From assembly GCA_036346405.1 (NCBI GenBank), contig CM070551.1, positions 57,368,488-57,432,487 of the forward strand: a stretch of 64,000 nt of DNA. The letters are read 5' to 3'. The notes beneath the pieces were generated by a model. That model was not told the origin of the DNA, did not search any database, and saw nothing but the letters and a program-made list of their open reading frames with translations. Shown here one piece after another: positions 1 to 10,783 of the stretch. Within the stretch, counting starts at the first letter, position 1, and each line of letters opens with the position of its first letter. The DNA is from Phyllostachys edulis (taxonomy: Eukaryota; Streptophyta; Magnoliopsida; Poales; Poaceae). The translations under genes were made by a program, and so were the position numbers.

Positions 1-359
1 TGGCTTTGACGACTAGGTTGGTGGCCCGGTTGGTTGCCTTGTGGGTTTAAGGCACAATACTTGGCTTTTGTTTATCGCCATCTTATGGCACCTTGCTTCC
101 GCTGTTATTTAAGACTCTTTAGTTGTCATTTGGCCGGTCGGCCCCTTTTGTAATAACTCTATATTGTATGTCTTTTGAATTGCTTAGTTGTGCTTTGGAT
201 TCTATTGTGTTGAATGGAATTGATGCATAATTTTTGTATGGGGTATGTGTACTGCATTCTGGGAAGTACATATACGCCGAGAGTCGTGATATTTGATTTG
301 TAATGCTTGAATTATCTTAATGGTTAAGTATTACAAGTTAAATACCCCGGGTTCTCACA
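1..359 (+). repeat. 3' portion of the Tekay-1 5' LTR
   Basis: Matches the last 359 bases of the 3' LTR end to end and closes with the same GGTTCTCACA terminus, immediately before the primer site. The first roughly 4.1 kb of this LTR lie left of the window. Confidence 0.95.
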
Positions 360-364
360 AAAGT

Positions 365-377
365 TGGTATCAGAGCC
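365..377 (+). other. Primer binding site, tRNA-Met type
   Basis: TGGTATCAGAGCC lies six bases after the LTR terminus, the usual initiator-tRNA-Met complement of plant LTR retrotransposons. Confidence 0.92.
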
Positions 378-1146
378 ATACTAACCATAGAAACCACTAG
401 CTTGGTCGTCCTTAGGATATTTTGAAAAACTTAGTTTCAAAATGTCAAATGGTTTATGAAAACTTAAGTAAGTTCTCAGATTTTACTCCTTACCTATCTT
501 AGATTGCTCATCTCACCTTGTTCTTGTTTAAGTTTTGTAAAGTTGTTTCCTCCCATCTTCTTTCAAAAGATAGTTGTTACCGTTTAAATCCGGTTTTGGG
601 ATTCAATGAGTGTTGAGAATATGAAGTGTTGGCTGTCCTTTGATGAATATTAGAATCTTTTGAAGTTGGAAATTTCAGCTTGGAGCTTGGATACAATTTC
701 TGGACAGCAAGTACAATTTTTGGACAGCAAGCACCTAGTTCTTCGGTAGGGCTAAAAATAAGAGGATAATTCAACTAAAACTTGTGGGATTTAAAAGGGT
801 AAGATGTGATATCAGATAGCTAGTGTCTAACACACCATTAGATGGTTTTTACCATGATCCTTAGATGCGATAAGACTTGAGATGTATTCTGAAATTTTCT
901 TCTCAAATCGATTGCTTGTTCATTCAATACAAGTTAGTCATACCGAGAAGTTGAACCTTGTGTCTTATGAGCTTTGCATTGGATCTTATGCCTTTTTTCA
1001 ATTGTTTGGAGTTCATTTCCTTGCTGGTTATATGGTTGTAATGGGGTTAGGGTAATATATCATTTCCCTAGTCGATAGCTTGTCTTTTGCTACCTTTCGT
1101 CTCTAGTTTTCGGTTTTTTGTTGCTAACCCGCCTTGATGAAACAGG
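378..1146 (+). other. Tekay-1 untranslated leader
   Basis: This stretch lies between the primer site and the gag start. It is AT-rich and I see no coding potential; a 65-codon minus-strand frame at 577-774 has no family resemblance. It is the expected place for packaging signals, none of which I can identify. Confidence 0.7.
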
Positions 1147-2217
1147 ATGGCTGGATGAACACGCAGTAGCCAGGGTCAGCCAGATGGTCAGGATGAGGAG
1201 CTTCCGCCTCCTCCGACCATGGCTGAGGTTCTCGCTCAGATTGAGCGGAATTGCGTGGATCAGACGAGGATCCTAGAGGCGATTGCACGGAACACCTCCA
1301 ACATTTCCGATGCCTCCGGATCAGGAGGGGGAGGTGGCCACCATAAGAGGGGAGGACTCTCAGAGTTCCTTCTCACACAGCCACCCACCTTCTCCCGGTC
1401 CGAGGATCCACTCGACGCAGATGATTGGTTGCGCCTTGTCGAGCGGAAGCTCGATGTCGCCCAGTGCTAGGAGCAGGAGAAGGCACTCTTTGCCTCCCAT
1501 CAGCTGGAGGGGGCAGCACTCTCATGGTGGAAGAACTTCCTCGCCATGCAGCCCGTAGGCCGGGCTATTACTTGGGATGAGTTTCGCACTGCTTTCCGTC
1601 GGGCTCATGTGCCCACCGGCTTGATGAAGCTCAAGAAGAAGGAATTCTCGGCGCTCAAGCAAGGGCGCAGATCTATGACCGAGTACCTCCATGACTTCAA
1701 CCATCTCTCCCGGTACGCCCCTGAGGACGTGCCCACTGATGAGGCTAAACAGGAGAAGTTCATGGATGGCTTGTCTGAGGAGCTTCAGGACAAGCTGTCT
1801 ATCGTTGACTTCCCCGACTTCCAGTCATTAGTCGACAAGGCTATTGTCGCCGAGCACAAGGCAAGGGCGCTTGGTGATTCTCGCAAGCACAAGTGGGAGG
1901 CCCAAAAATCAGCAAGGGCCAATGCTCCTCGTTCTTATGGCGGGCAAGCCCCGGTGCATCACTCTCAGACTTCAGCACCACCGAGGGCACCGACGTTTGT
2001 ACCTTGCCCCCCCGCAGGCCGTGTCTCAGCCACGTGCACCTGCGGGACAGCAAGGAGGTCCCCGCAATCCGGCTACCGATGTTACTTGTTTCTTCTGCAA
2101 CAACAAGGGGCATTATGCTAATCAATGCCCTAAGAAGACTAGAGCGGCCCCTCGTCCTAATGGAGGATGCGGCAAGGAAATGGTTAGGATCAGAAGATTC
2201 ATTAGAAGGCCCAGAAT
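1147..2217 (+). pseudogene. gag of Tekay-1, broken
   Basis: Gag forms the particle and binds element RNA. The likely start is ATG 1147, followed at once by an in-frame TGA (1156); the next ATG in frame is 1219. The retrotransposon gag core runs about 1390-1850 (motifs DDWLRLVE, LEGAALSWW, MTEYLHDF), interrupted by TAG at 1468. The chain then slips by one base near a C7 run (about 2007-2013), so the CCHC zinc knuckle (CFFCNNKGHYANQC, about 2083-2125) lies in the +1 frame. A compensating shift before about 2218 returns to the protease frame. Gag and pol were probably one open frame originally (inference). It cannot give a full-length Gag now. Confidence 0.88.
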
Positions 2218-5200
2218 GTGGGCAGCGGTCGAGTCAACCATATCTCGGCCGAGGAAGCTCAGGAGGCACCCGATGTCGTGTTGGGTACGCTTCTTGTCAA
2301 CTCTCAGCCTGCTATAGTTTTATTCGATTTCGGAGCTTCTCATTCATTTATATCAAAGTCTTTTACTGCACTTAGTGATCTTCCAATTGTACTTATGCAT
2401 GTTCCTTTGATTATTCACTCTCCGGGGTCGGTAATGAGAGCTGAGTATGAATGTCGGGATGTTCCTATTGAGATTAGAGGAGTGGGATTTTTGGCAAACC
2501 TTATCCTCATTGATTCAACAAGTTTGGATGTGATTCTTGGCATGGATTGGCTATCCCAACACTTGGAGCAAATCGATTGTGCCAGAAAATTCATCACCCT
2601 CACAAGTCCATCCGGTGAGAAAGTTGGAATTTCTCCGAAGCTACAAGAACCACATCTTTATACACTTGAAGCAAAGCCAACTATGGATATTCATGAAGTC
2701 CCAGTGGTGTGTGGCTTTGTGGATGTTTTTCTCGAAGAATTGCCTGGGATGCCTCCAGTCTGAGATATTGAGTTCGTTATTGAGTTGTTGCCCGGTACCG
2801 CCCCGATTTCAAAGAGGCCGTATCGGATGCCTCCAAATGAATTGGAGGAGCTGAAGAAGCAACTGGGTGAGCTTCAAGAGAAGGGTTTCATTCGTCCAAG
2901 CTCATCACCGTGGGGTTGTCCTATAATCTTTGTAAAGAGGAAAGACAAGACTCTGCGTATGTGTGTTGATTATCGTCTGCTAAATGCTGTGACGGTGAAG
3001 AACAAGTACCCGTTGCCTCGGATTGATGACCTTTTCGATCAATTGACCGGTGCTCGGGTATTCTCCAAGATTGATTTAAGATTGGGCTACCATCAAGTCC
3101 GAATCAGGCCTGAAGATATTCCCAAGACGGCCTTCTCTACTCGCTACGGATTGTACGAGCGTACAGTCATGTCTTTTGGCTTGACGAATGCTCCCGCTCT
3201 TTTCATGAATCTTATGAATATGGTATTCATGGAGTATTTGGACAATTTTGTGGTGGTCTTCATTGATGATATTCTCATCTACTCGAAGAATGATGAAGAG
3301 CATGCTGAACATCTGAAGCTAGTATTGGGAAAACTTCGCGAACATCAACTCTATGAGAAGTTCAGCAAGTGCGAGTTTTGGTTGGAGGAAGTGGCATTCT
3401 TGGGCCATGTTCTTTCAGCGGAAGGCATAGCCGTTGATCCTAGAAAGGTTAGTGATGTGCTCTCATGGGGTCAGCCCAAGTCAGTGACTAACGTGAGGAG
3501 TTTTCTCGGTTTAGCGGGATACTATCGTCGCTTTATTGAGAACTTCTCCAAGATTGCCAAGCCAATGACGGAATTGCTCAAGAAGGACAAGAAATATGTG
3601 TGGTCCGCTGCTTGTGAGAAGAGTTTTCAAGAACTAAAGAAGAGATTGACCACAGCTCCAGTTCTTGTTCTTCCCGACGTCCACCGAAGCTTCGATATCT
3701 ATTGCGATGCTTCTCGTCAAGGACTCAGTTGTGTTCTTATGCAAGAAGGCAAGCTAGTGGCTTATGCATCAAGGCAATTGAGGCCACATGAACTCAATTA
3801 TCTGACCCATGACTTGGAATTAGCTGCAGTGGTTCATGCACTGAAGATTTGGCGACATTACCTCATCGGTAATCGTTGCGAAGTGTATTCGGATCACAAG
3901 AGTTTGAAGTACTTGTTCACCCAACCGGATCTGAACCTTAGGCAAAGAAGGTGGTTGGAATTGATCAAAGATTATGATATGGGTCTCCAATACCATCCGG
4001 GCAAAGCTAATGTTGTGGCCGATGCTCTCAGTCGCAAGGTTTGTTGCAATACCTTGATGATCAAGGAGCAGCAGCCCGCTCTTCATGAAGAATTTTAGTG
4101 GCTCAACCTGGAAGTGGTTGAGCATGGTTCCCTGTCTACCTTGGTTGTGCAACCAACCTTAGAAGATCAAATCATGGCTGCACAACAAACAGATAAAGGT
4201 GTGAGTCAAATCAAGCAGAATATCAAGAGTGGAACAGCCAAGTGCTTTTCTGAAGATGACAATGGTGCTGTATGGTTCGGAAAACGCCTTGTTGTTCCGA
4301 AGGTCATGAAATTGCAGAATGTCATCCTCCGCGAGGCCCATGATTCTCCTTTGTCCATTCATCCCGGGGCCACAAAGATGTATCAAGACCTCCGTCAGAA
4401 GTTCTGGTGGACCCGCATGAAGCGAGAAATCGCCAAGTTTGTTGCCAAGTGCGACGTATGTCATCGTGTGAAGGCCGAGCATCAATGTCCAGCGGGTCTC
4501 CTACAGCCCTTGCCAGTACCTGAGTGGAAGTGGGATTCTGTTGGTATGGATTTTATCACCGGTCTGCCCCGTACCTCAAAAGGGAAAGATGCCATCTGGG
4601 TTGTCATCGATCGACTAACTAAAGTGGCACATTTTCTACCAGTGCGAACTGGTCTTCGTGTTGGTCTGTTGGCAGAGCTCTACATCTAACGCATTGTGAG
4701 TTTGCATGGGATACTGAAGACGATCATTTCTGATCGTGGTTCACTCTTCACCTCCCGGTTTTGGCATAGTTTGCAAGAAGCTATGGGGACTCGTCTTTCT
4801 TTCAGCACAGCTTATCATCCTCAAACTGATGGCCAAACTGAAAGAGTCAATCAAGTATTGGAAGACATGCTCCGTGCTTGTGTTCTCTCCTATGGGAAGA
4901 ATTGGGAGAAGTGTTTGCCGTTCACCGAGTTCTCCTACAACAATAGCTTTCAGGCTAGTCTTGGCATGGCACCATTTGAGGCATTATATGGGAGGAAATG
5001 TAGGACCCCATTAAATTGGTCAGAAACAGGTGAAAGACCATTCTTTGGCCCCGACTCGATTAATGAGGCCGAAAGTCAAGTTCGGTTGATTCGAGATCGA
5101 TTGCGCACGGCTCAATCAAGGCAAAAGAGCTATGCGGATCATCATCGCTGTGAGTTGAGCTTTGAGCCCAATGACTTTGTTTATCTCAAAGTCTCTCCAT

Positions 5201-5592
5201 TGAAGGGTCATCAGCGATTTGGCGTCAAAGGCAAGCTAGCTTCTCGATATGTTGGACCTTACCGCATCATTGAGAAGAAAGGAGCGGTTGCCTACAAGTT
5301 GGAATTGCCCTCTGCACTTGAAGGTGTGCACGATGTCTTTCACGTGTCCCAATTGAAGAAGTGCCTTCGCATTCCAACCGAGGAAGCTCCATTGGAGAGT
5401 CTCGATGTACAAGAAGACCTGACCTACAAAGAGCGTCCTCTTCGCATCCTTTATGAAGCTGAACGAAGGACAAGGAATCATGTCATCAAGTTCCTTAAAG
5501 TTCAGTGGACAAATCATTCCGAGGATGAAGCAACTTGGGAGCGTGAAGACCGTATGTGAAATGAATATCCAGATCTTTTTCCTTCTGCTTAA
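2218..5592 (+). pseudogene. pol of Tekay-1: protease, RT, RNase H, integrase, chromodomain
   Basis: One frame carries all enzymes, broken only by stops at 2761 (TGA), 4096 (TAG), 4687 (TAA) and 5557 (TGA). The protease motif near 2326 reads DFGAS where the family has D-S/T-G-A, so the active-site serine is lost. RT (about 2800-3450) keeps the FIDD catalytic pair. RNase H (about 3660-4040) ends in the typical PGKANVVADALSRK. Integrase shows its HHCC zinc finger (about 4340-4470) and the DDE residues in MDFITG, SDRGS and QTERVNQ. The C-terminus (about 5480-5592) has VQWTNHSEDEATWE, the chromodomain-like tail of the Tekay clade, thought to direct integration into heterochromatin. Every stop is explicable as a C-to-T change. 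Confidence 0.93.
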
Positions 5593-5786
5593 TGTGCCTT
5601 TGAATCAAGAAAGGAAAGGTTAAGCAAAACAATGGAAAGAAAATGTTGTAACCACTCCTTGTAACCTTGTTAAGGATATCCTAGCACTATCTTTAAAGGA
5701 AATCAAGATAGCAGATGTTGTGTAATCTGTTAGAACCTTCCTATCCAGTTTCCGACCTACCCGGAATCTCGGGACGAGATTCTTGT

Positions 5787-5798
5787 AAGGGGGGGAGG
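5787..5798 (+). other. Polypurine tract of Tekay-1
   Basis: AAGGGGGGGAGG lies just upstream of the 3' LTR start (TGTAACATCC at 5802), where plus-strand DNA synthesis is primed. Confidence 0.9.
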
Positions 5799-5801
5799 TT
5801 T

Positions 5802-8800
5802 TGTAACATCCCAAACAATGGTGTGTGTTTCAAATATAATAAAATGAGGATAAATTAAAACTTTTGATGCCTCATGATGTCATTTGAAATTTTCTAGAAA
5901 TTTTCCCCTAGTAATTCCTTTTTCCTAAGAACAGTGTTTCTATTGATGGAAGTTGTTGTCCTTAAAAACTCCATGATCTAGTCTTGTGATAATCCTCTGG
6001 AAATATTTTTCCTATCATCTAGATCATCCTAGTAACCTCTCAGTAAAATATCATAATTTTTAGATTTTATTTGCTATTTCAAAAGAGCAAGTCAAACCAG
6101 TTTGAATTCTGGTGAAACCCCTAGCCCAGCAGCTTGTGAATTTTCTGGAGAGCAATTCATTGCATAACAATTTCTGGAAAAATTATACAAGGTTGTCCTC
6201 TGGCCCAGCAATCTTTCACAAAAATTTTAGAATTTTTGGAGCTCCGGAGCTACCTCCAAAAATTCCCTATCTTCTCAGCCTTTTCAAACAAAACCTAAAA
6301 CCACTATTCATCAGGCTCAGACCCGAGCCCGACTCAAACCCAACGCCGACTTGGCTCGACCAAGTCACTTAATCGCGCGTCGCATGCAGCCATCGGATGG
6401 GCAATCAACGGTCACGATTGCGTACCCCTTTGGCCTGTGTTATAATCGCTCGCGCGTTATCGACCGTTGGATCTCGATCCAACGGCCTGTCTCACTCCCT
6501 TCCACGCGATCGCTCGCCCGCGAATGAGACGCTGACGCCGCTCCCGCGCCAGCTCCCCCGCGCTGCACAATGGCATCGTCGTCACCGCGTCATCTTCAAC
6601 GGTCCCGCCATCGGTTTCGGACCGTCGCCCCTGGTTTCCTCGCCCTCGGCCGCATCGAGTGCGCGCGCCCATGCCCAACCCCACTTGTCTATGCATCTTC
6701 TCCATGCGGCCCGTGCTGCTCTGTCACACTCTGTCCGCGCCCAGCGACGGCGTCAATCCATCGCCCTCTACGGCCAACCCTGAGTATCCCCTAACGCCGC
6801 TTCCTATGCCGTCTTCGGTCCCGCACAAAACCCCCTCGAGCCCTCTCTTTCATCCACTTCTCTTCCTCGGTGTGGAAGAGGGGGAAGCTCTAGCACCGCC
6901 TCCGTCTCGGTAAGCGCCACCGCGTCCTTGTGACCTCGTCTTTTTGTGTCATAGCGTGCCACTGGACCCTAGAAGCATTTCGCCTAACTCAATTTCATCG
7001 TTCCTCTTCAGGGGTTGTCGGAATTTGGCTTTTTCCCAAAATCGGCCGTGGGCAGTGTTCATCTTCCCCATCTCTGGTAAGGGGCTCCGTTTCCAAATTA
7101 ATTGCTCTGGCATCATATTGTGACCTCTCTGAAGCTATCCCTACCTCCCTTCGTTCTTGTGGTTGCCCAGGCCGAGCTCCCCTCGTTGGCTTCACCGCGC
7201 CGCCTCGGTCCTCCGCCGCTGGCTCATCTCCGGCGAGCCCTTCCTATCCGCGTCATCCTGGTAAGGCCCCTGACCCTTACTGATGCTCATGCTCACGCTA
7301 GATCGGGCGATGCATTGTCGTATCGCCGTTTTCGTTTTCCCGTACTTGTCACTCCGCTTCACCTCGTTGCGCCGCCGCGTCGGGTCACCTCCGACCTCGC
7401 CGCCGGTGCCGCCGGGTGCGCAATAGCGTGCTAGTTCCATTTTAGTGCTTGGCTGCCGCCGTCGAGCCCTCCTTCGCCGGCGACGCGCCGGCAAATCTCG
7501 CGACCGCAAACAAACTCCGCGTGCACGCCGCGGCGAATCTTTATGGCGGCGATGATTAGCTTTTAATGATGATGTTTAGGGGTTAATGATGTCTTAAAAG
7601 GTTAGGTGAGTCTATTACAAGTGGGCCCTTGTATTCTGGTTAGGGATTGTGTAGTTGTAGATTACGCTTTCTCTTAAAGCAAAACGTATTTCCTTAGCGC
7701 TTAAATCAGAAATCCGTTTTTAGACTTGGAAGGCGTAGTTCAAGAAATACGCTTTCGGTGTCATCTCCCTTGGGGCTGGGTCAAAGTTGACTAGGTCAAG
7801 TTTGACCGCGACCCCACTGGTCAGTGAGTTGGGCTAAGTTCAGCTGGGTATAAAAAGTATTGTATGTTATTATAATTTCCAAAATGCTTTATCTGTGCAC
7901 TGAAAATTGGTTAAACTTCAAAATTGCATAAGTAATTCATTTTAGCTCCAAAATTGATGATTCAAATTTTGTTAGTTTCCTTTTTAAATGTACTTTAATG
8001 TAAAAATGGTTTGAACCATGTTGCTGTTACATAAATTGCATTTGGCAAAATCACTTTAGGTTTAGTATTATTGTTGCACTAAAAATTGCTTTAACTTCAA
8101 AAATGCATAAGTATTTCTCTGTAACTCCAAAAAGAGTAAACTCAATTTTGTTAGAATCCTCTATTAGTGTAGTTCATTGTAAAATAGGTTGTGAGCATGA
8201 TACTATTACTGAAAATCTTATTTTGCATGTAACTTGTGTACTACTTTCATAACTTTGAAAAATCATAGAAAATTCATCTTAGCTCCAAATGAGGTGAATC
8301 AAACTCCATTGTTCATCTCATGTGGTGCTCTTCCTACCATAAAAATTCCTTGTGCACCACTATTCTGAAAATTTTCACCAAAATAATTAATTAGGATGAA
8401 CAGTAACCGGTAGCATTTTTATTGGATTTTCCAGAAAGCTGTCATTCAAACTGTTATAACTTTTGCATAAAACATCCAAATGAACTTATTCTTATTGTTA
8501 AATTCATCTAAAATCATGCTCTACCTTCTGTGAATTTTTCATAATTTTTGGATGACTTTGAATTTTTGGGTCTTGTCGGTTTTATTCGCTTCTTATTGTG
8601 TTTTCGATTCTTTCGCTAGGATCCAACGATATTATTGATTGCACGAGTGACCCTCTACAGCAAGATATTAAATCTCAGCAAGACAAGCAGTTTGATCATA
8701 AATATCCTATTACTTTCAAGTCTAATACTTTGTTTACAAATTGTATGTATGCATGCTTTTGTGTCAAAGTAATTTTCCCAATTAGAGGTAGCTATTCCTA

Positions 8801-10306
8801 TTGCATGGTTGCCCTTAAATTGTTATCCCCTGCCACAAAACATAAGTTAATAATATCGCTGGTGAATTAGAGCCCGTGATTTAATTATGCTCTTTTATTG
8901 TCTTTTTCGTCATGCTTAGAAATGCTTAGTTGCTTGGTAGAATTGGCGGTTATCGACTTAGTCGATAACTGTGATCGCACAAAATTATTATGATTATTAT
9001 GCTCAGCACCTTGTGCTTTGTTACTTTATAAAGTCAAAAACTGAAAAATAAAAATGAAATGTTTTAGACTTGGGCACAATGGTTGTTGGTGTGAATTTAT
9101 GGTGTGACTGGAATGGTGCCCGGGTCAACAAGGACCGAACATCTTGGACACTAAGCCAAGCGCTTATTGCGTGCTAACCACATGAGAGGGATGTGGGACC
9201 TCTCTTGACTTAGTACTTTGGCGTGTGTTAGCTCCGAGTTGCATGGTGGGTTATTGGGTGAGCAGTAGTGGAGGTTATCCACTGCAAGGAGCATCGTCCT
9301 TTATAAGGAGATGAGCATCTTTGATGACTCCGCATCAACGTATGGGGCTTCCTCCCATATGGGCGACTCATAGTTAATACACAATATTGGAAAGGTCTCG
9401 TAGGACTTAGCCTTGCCGGCATACCAAAGGAAGTGTGCTTAATCTAGTGGCAAAATAGGTGGTCTGGCGTGTGGGTACATTGGTACACCCCTGCAGGGTT
9501 CAAACTATTCGAATAGCCTCGTCCTAGGTTATGGACATGCTTGGTAAGGTCTCTACAAGAGTTAGACTACAACATTTAATTAAAACTTAATGTGGGTGGT
9601 ATGAATGGGGAATTCATGCTATTGTTGTGGTGGCTATTGGGTTAGCCACTTCTAGGATGCCTTGTTATTATTCAATTCTTTATATCGCTGTTTTTATCAA
9701 ATAAAATCGGATTGTAAAATTGCTTTCAATCTATTACATTATTGCAAATGAAAACTTGCTTTACGCTGAAAATGAGTCTAGAGCCTCCTCCATTTAAATA
9801 AGCTTGCATGTAGCTGTTTTTATAGGCCTGTTACTCTGCACGTAAGTCTTGCGAGTACAATTTTTGTACTCATTTACTATGCTTTAATGTAATTGTTGCA
9901 GAGAAAGAAGTGGAACCCCATGGGTTGCACTTTTGTGAGATGTGCGGTGGCTTTGACGACTAGGTTGGTGGCCCGGTTGGTTGTCTTGTGGGTTTAAGGC
10001 ACACTACTTGGCTTTTATTTATCGCCATCTTATGGCACCTTGCTTCCGCTGTTATTTAAGACTCTTTAGTTGTCATTTGACCGGTCGGCCCCTTTTATAA
10101 TAACTCTATATTGTATGTCTTTTGAATTGCTTAGTTGTGCTTTGGATTCTATTGTGTTGAATGGAATTGATGCATAATTTTTGTATGGGGTATGTGTGCT
10201 GTATTCTGGGAAGTACATATATGTCGAGAGTCGTGATATTTGATTTGTAATGCTTGAATCATCTTAATGGTTAAGTATTACAAGTTAAATACTCCGGGTT
10301 CTCACA
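5802..10306 (+). repeat. 3' LTR of Tekay-1, 4505 bp
   Basis: Begins TGTAACATCC and ends TTCTCACA. It is very long for an LTR. A GC-rich block at about 6370-7510 contains open frames on both strands (up to 128 codons) with no recognisable protein; they look like composition effects. The rest is AT-rich. The last 1.6 kb is clearly related to 31700-33278 of the second giant LTR (shared text around 8750-8880 and 9100-9560). A TATA-like element (TATAAAAAG) is at 7849, but the promoter position is not established. Confidence 0.93.
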
Positions 10307-10474
10307 ATTAATCTCTTCTCTAATTTAATTAAACGGAGCATTACATTCTACCCCTTAAAAGAATCTGACTCTGAATTCTTTTCTCGCCAATCTACAGGAA
10401 GAACAAACAAAACTGAAAATAAAGCAACTTTTAACACCTACCCATCGTGAACAACTTCGGGTACTTCCCACGCA
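10307..10474 (-). mobile_element. Remnant of an older minus-strand Tekay element: pol tail, PPT and LTR start
   Basis: Read on the minus strand, 10474-10425 encodes the end of a Tekay pol (MRGKYPKLFT, compare MREQYPELFT of Tekay-2). An untranslated stretch follows, then a polypurine tract (TTAAGGGGTAGAA), and an LTR start TGTAATGCTCC at 10345 that runs 39 bases before Tekay-1 cuts it. The arrangement matches the 3' end of Tekay-2 at 25400-25560. Tekay-1 therefore inserted 39 bp into an existing LTR. Confidence 0.8.
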
Positions 10475-10642
10475 TGTGACGACGTTGTGATGAATGGTTT
10501 GTAATGTCAGTTTTACTTGTTGACAAAATATGTGACGATGTTGCGCTGAATGTTCTATAATATCATTGTGATTTGTCGACAAAAGATGTTATGATGCTGT
10601 GATGAATGTTCTATAATATCATTGTGATTTGTTCACAAAATA
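10475..10642. repeat. Three tandem 56-bp repeats
   Basis: Units start at 10475, 10531 and 10587, each exactly 56 bp, opening TGTGACGA or a close variant and closing with GACAAAATA-like text. Units 2 and 3 are most alike. The array abuts the end of the minus-strand pol remnant. Confidence 0.85.
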
Positions 10643-10686
10643 TGTACTCAGAAATAATCAATACAAAAGCAGTACAGAGAGATCCT

Positions 10687-10783
10687 TGTCACTAGTTGAA
10701 ATGACGACAGAGTTCTGTCGCCATTTGGAGTGGCGATAGGTCTCTGTCGCCATAGGTCCCTGTTGCCATTTCAACTAGTGACA
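10687..10783. repeat. Short foldback (MITE- or CACTA-like terminal fragment)
   Basis: Inverted ends TGTCACTAGTTGAAATG (10687-10703) and its complement (10767-10783) enclose about 60 bases with repeated CTGTCGCCA / TGGCGA motifs. The CACTAG terminus and internal repeats recall CACTA subterminal DNA, but the unit is under 100 bp and no clear target duplication is seen. Confidence 0.6.

Larger units (their letters stand above)
1..10306 (+). mobile_element. Tekay/Del-clade Ty3/gypsy retrotransposon (Tekay-1), 5' end outside window
   Basis: The order is partial 5' LTR (1-359), tRNA-Met-type primer site (365-377), gag (1147-2217), pol (2218-5592), polypurine tract (5787-5798) and 3' LTR (5802-10306). 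Bases 1-359 align without gaps to 9948-10306, with about 11 differences by eye, nearly all transitions. The pol order protease-RT-RNase H-integrase with a chromodomain-like tail places it in the Tekay/Del chromoviruses. The 5' LTR start and its target duplication are not in the window. About 3% LTR divergence suggests an insertion roughly a million years old under a usual grass rate (inference). Confidence 0.93.

Noticed and set aside
1841..2125. Minus-strand 94-codon frame in Tekay-1 gag
   Set aside because: Shadow of the gag coding strand.
6397..7509. Several overlapping frames in the Tekay-1 3' LTR
   Set aside because: They are GC-rich, occur on both strands, contain no domain and lie within an LTR.
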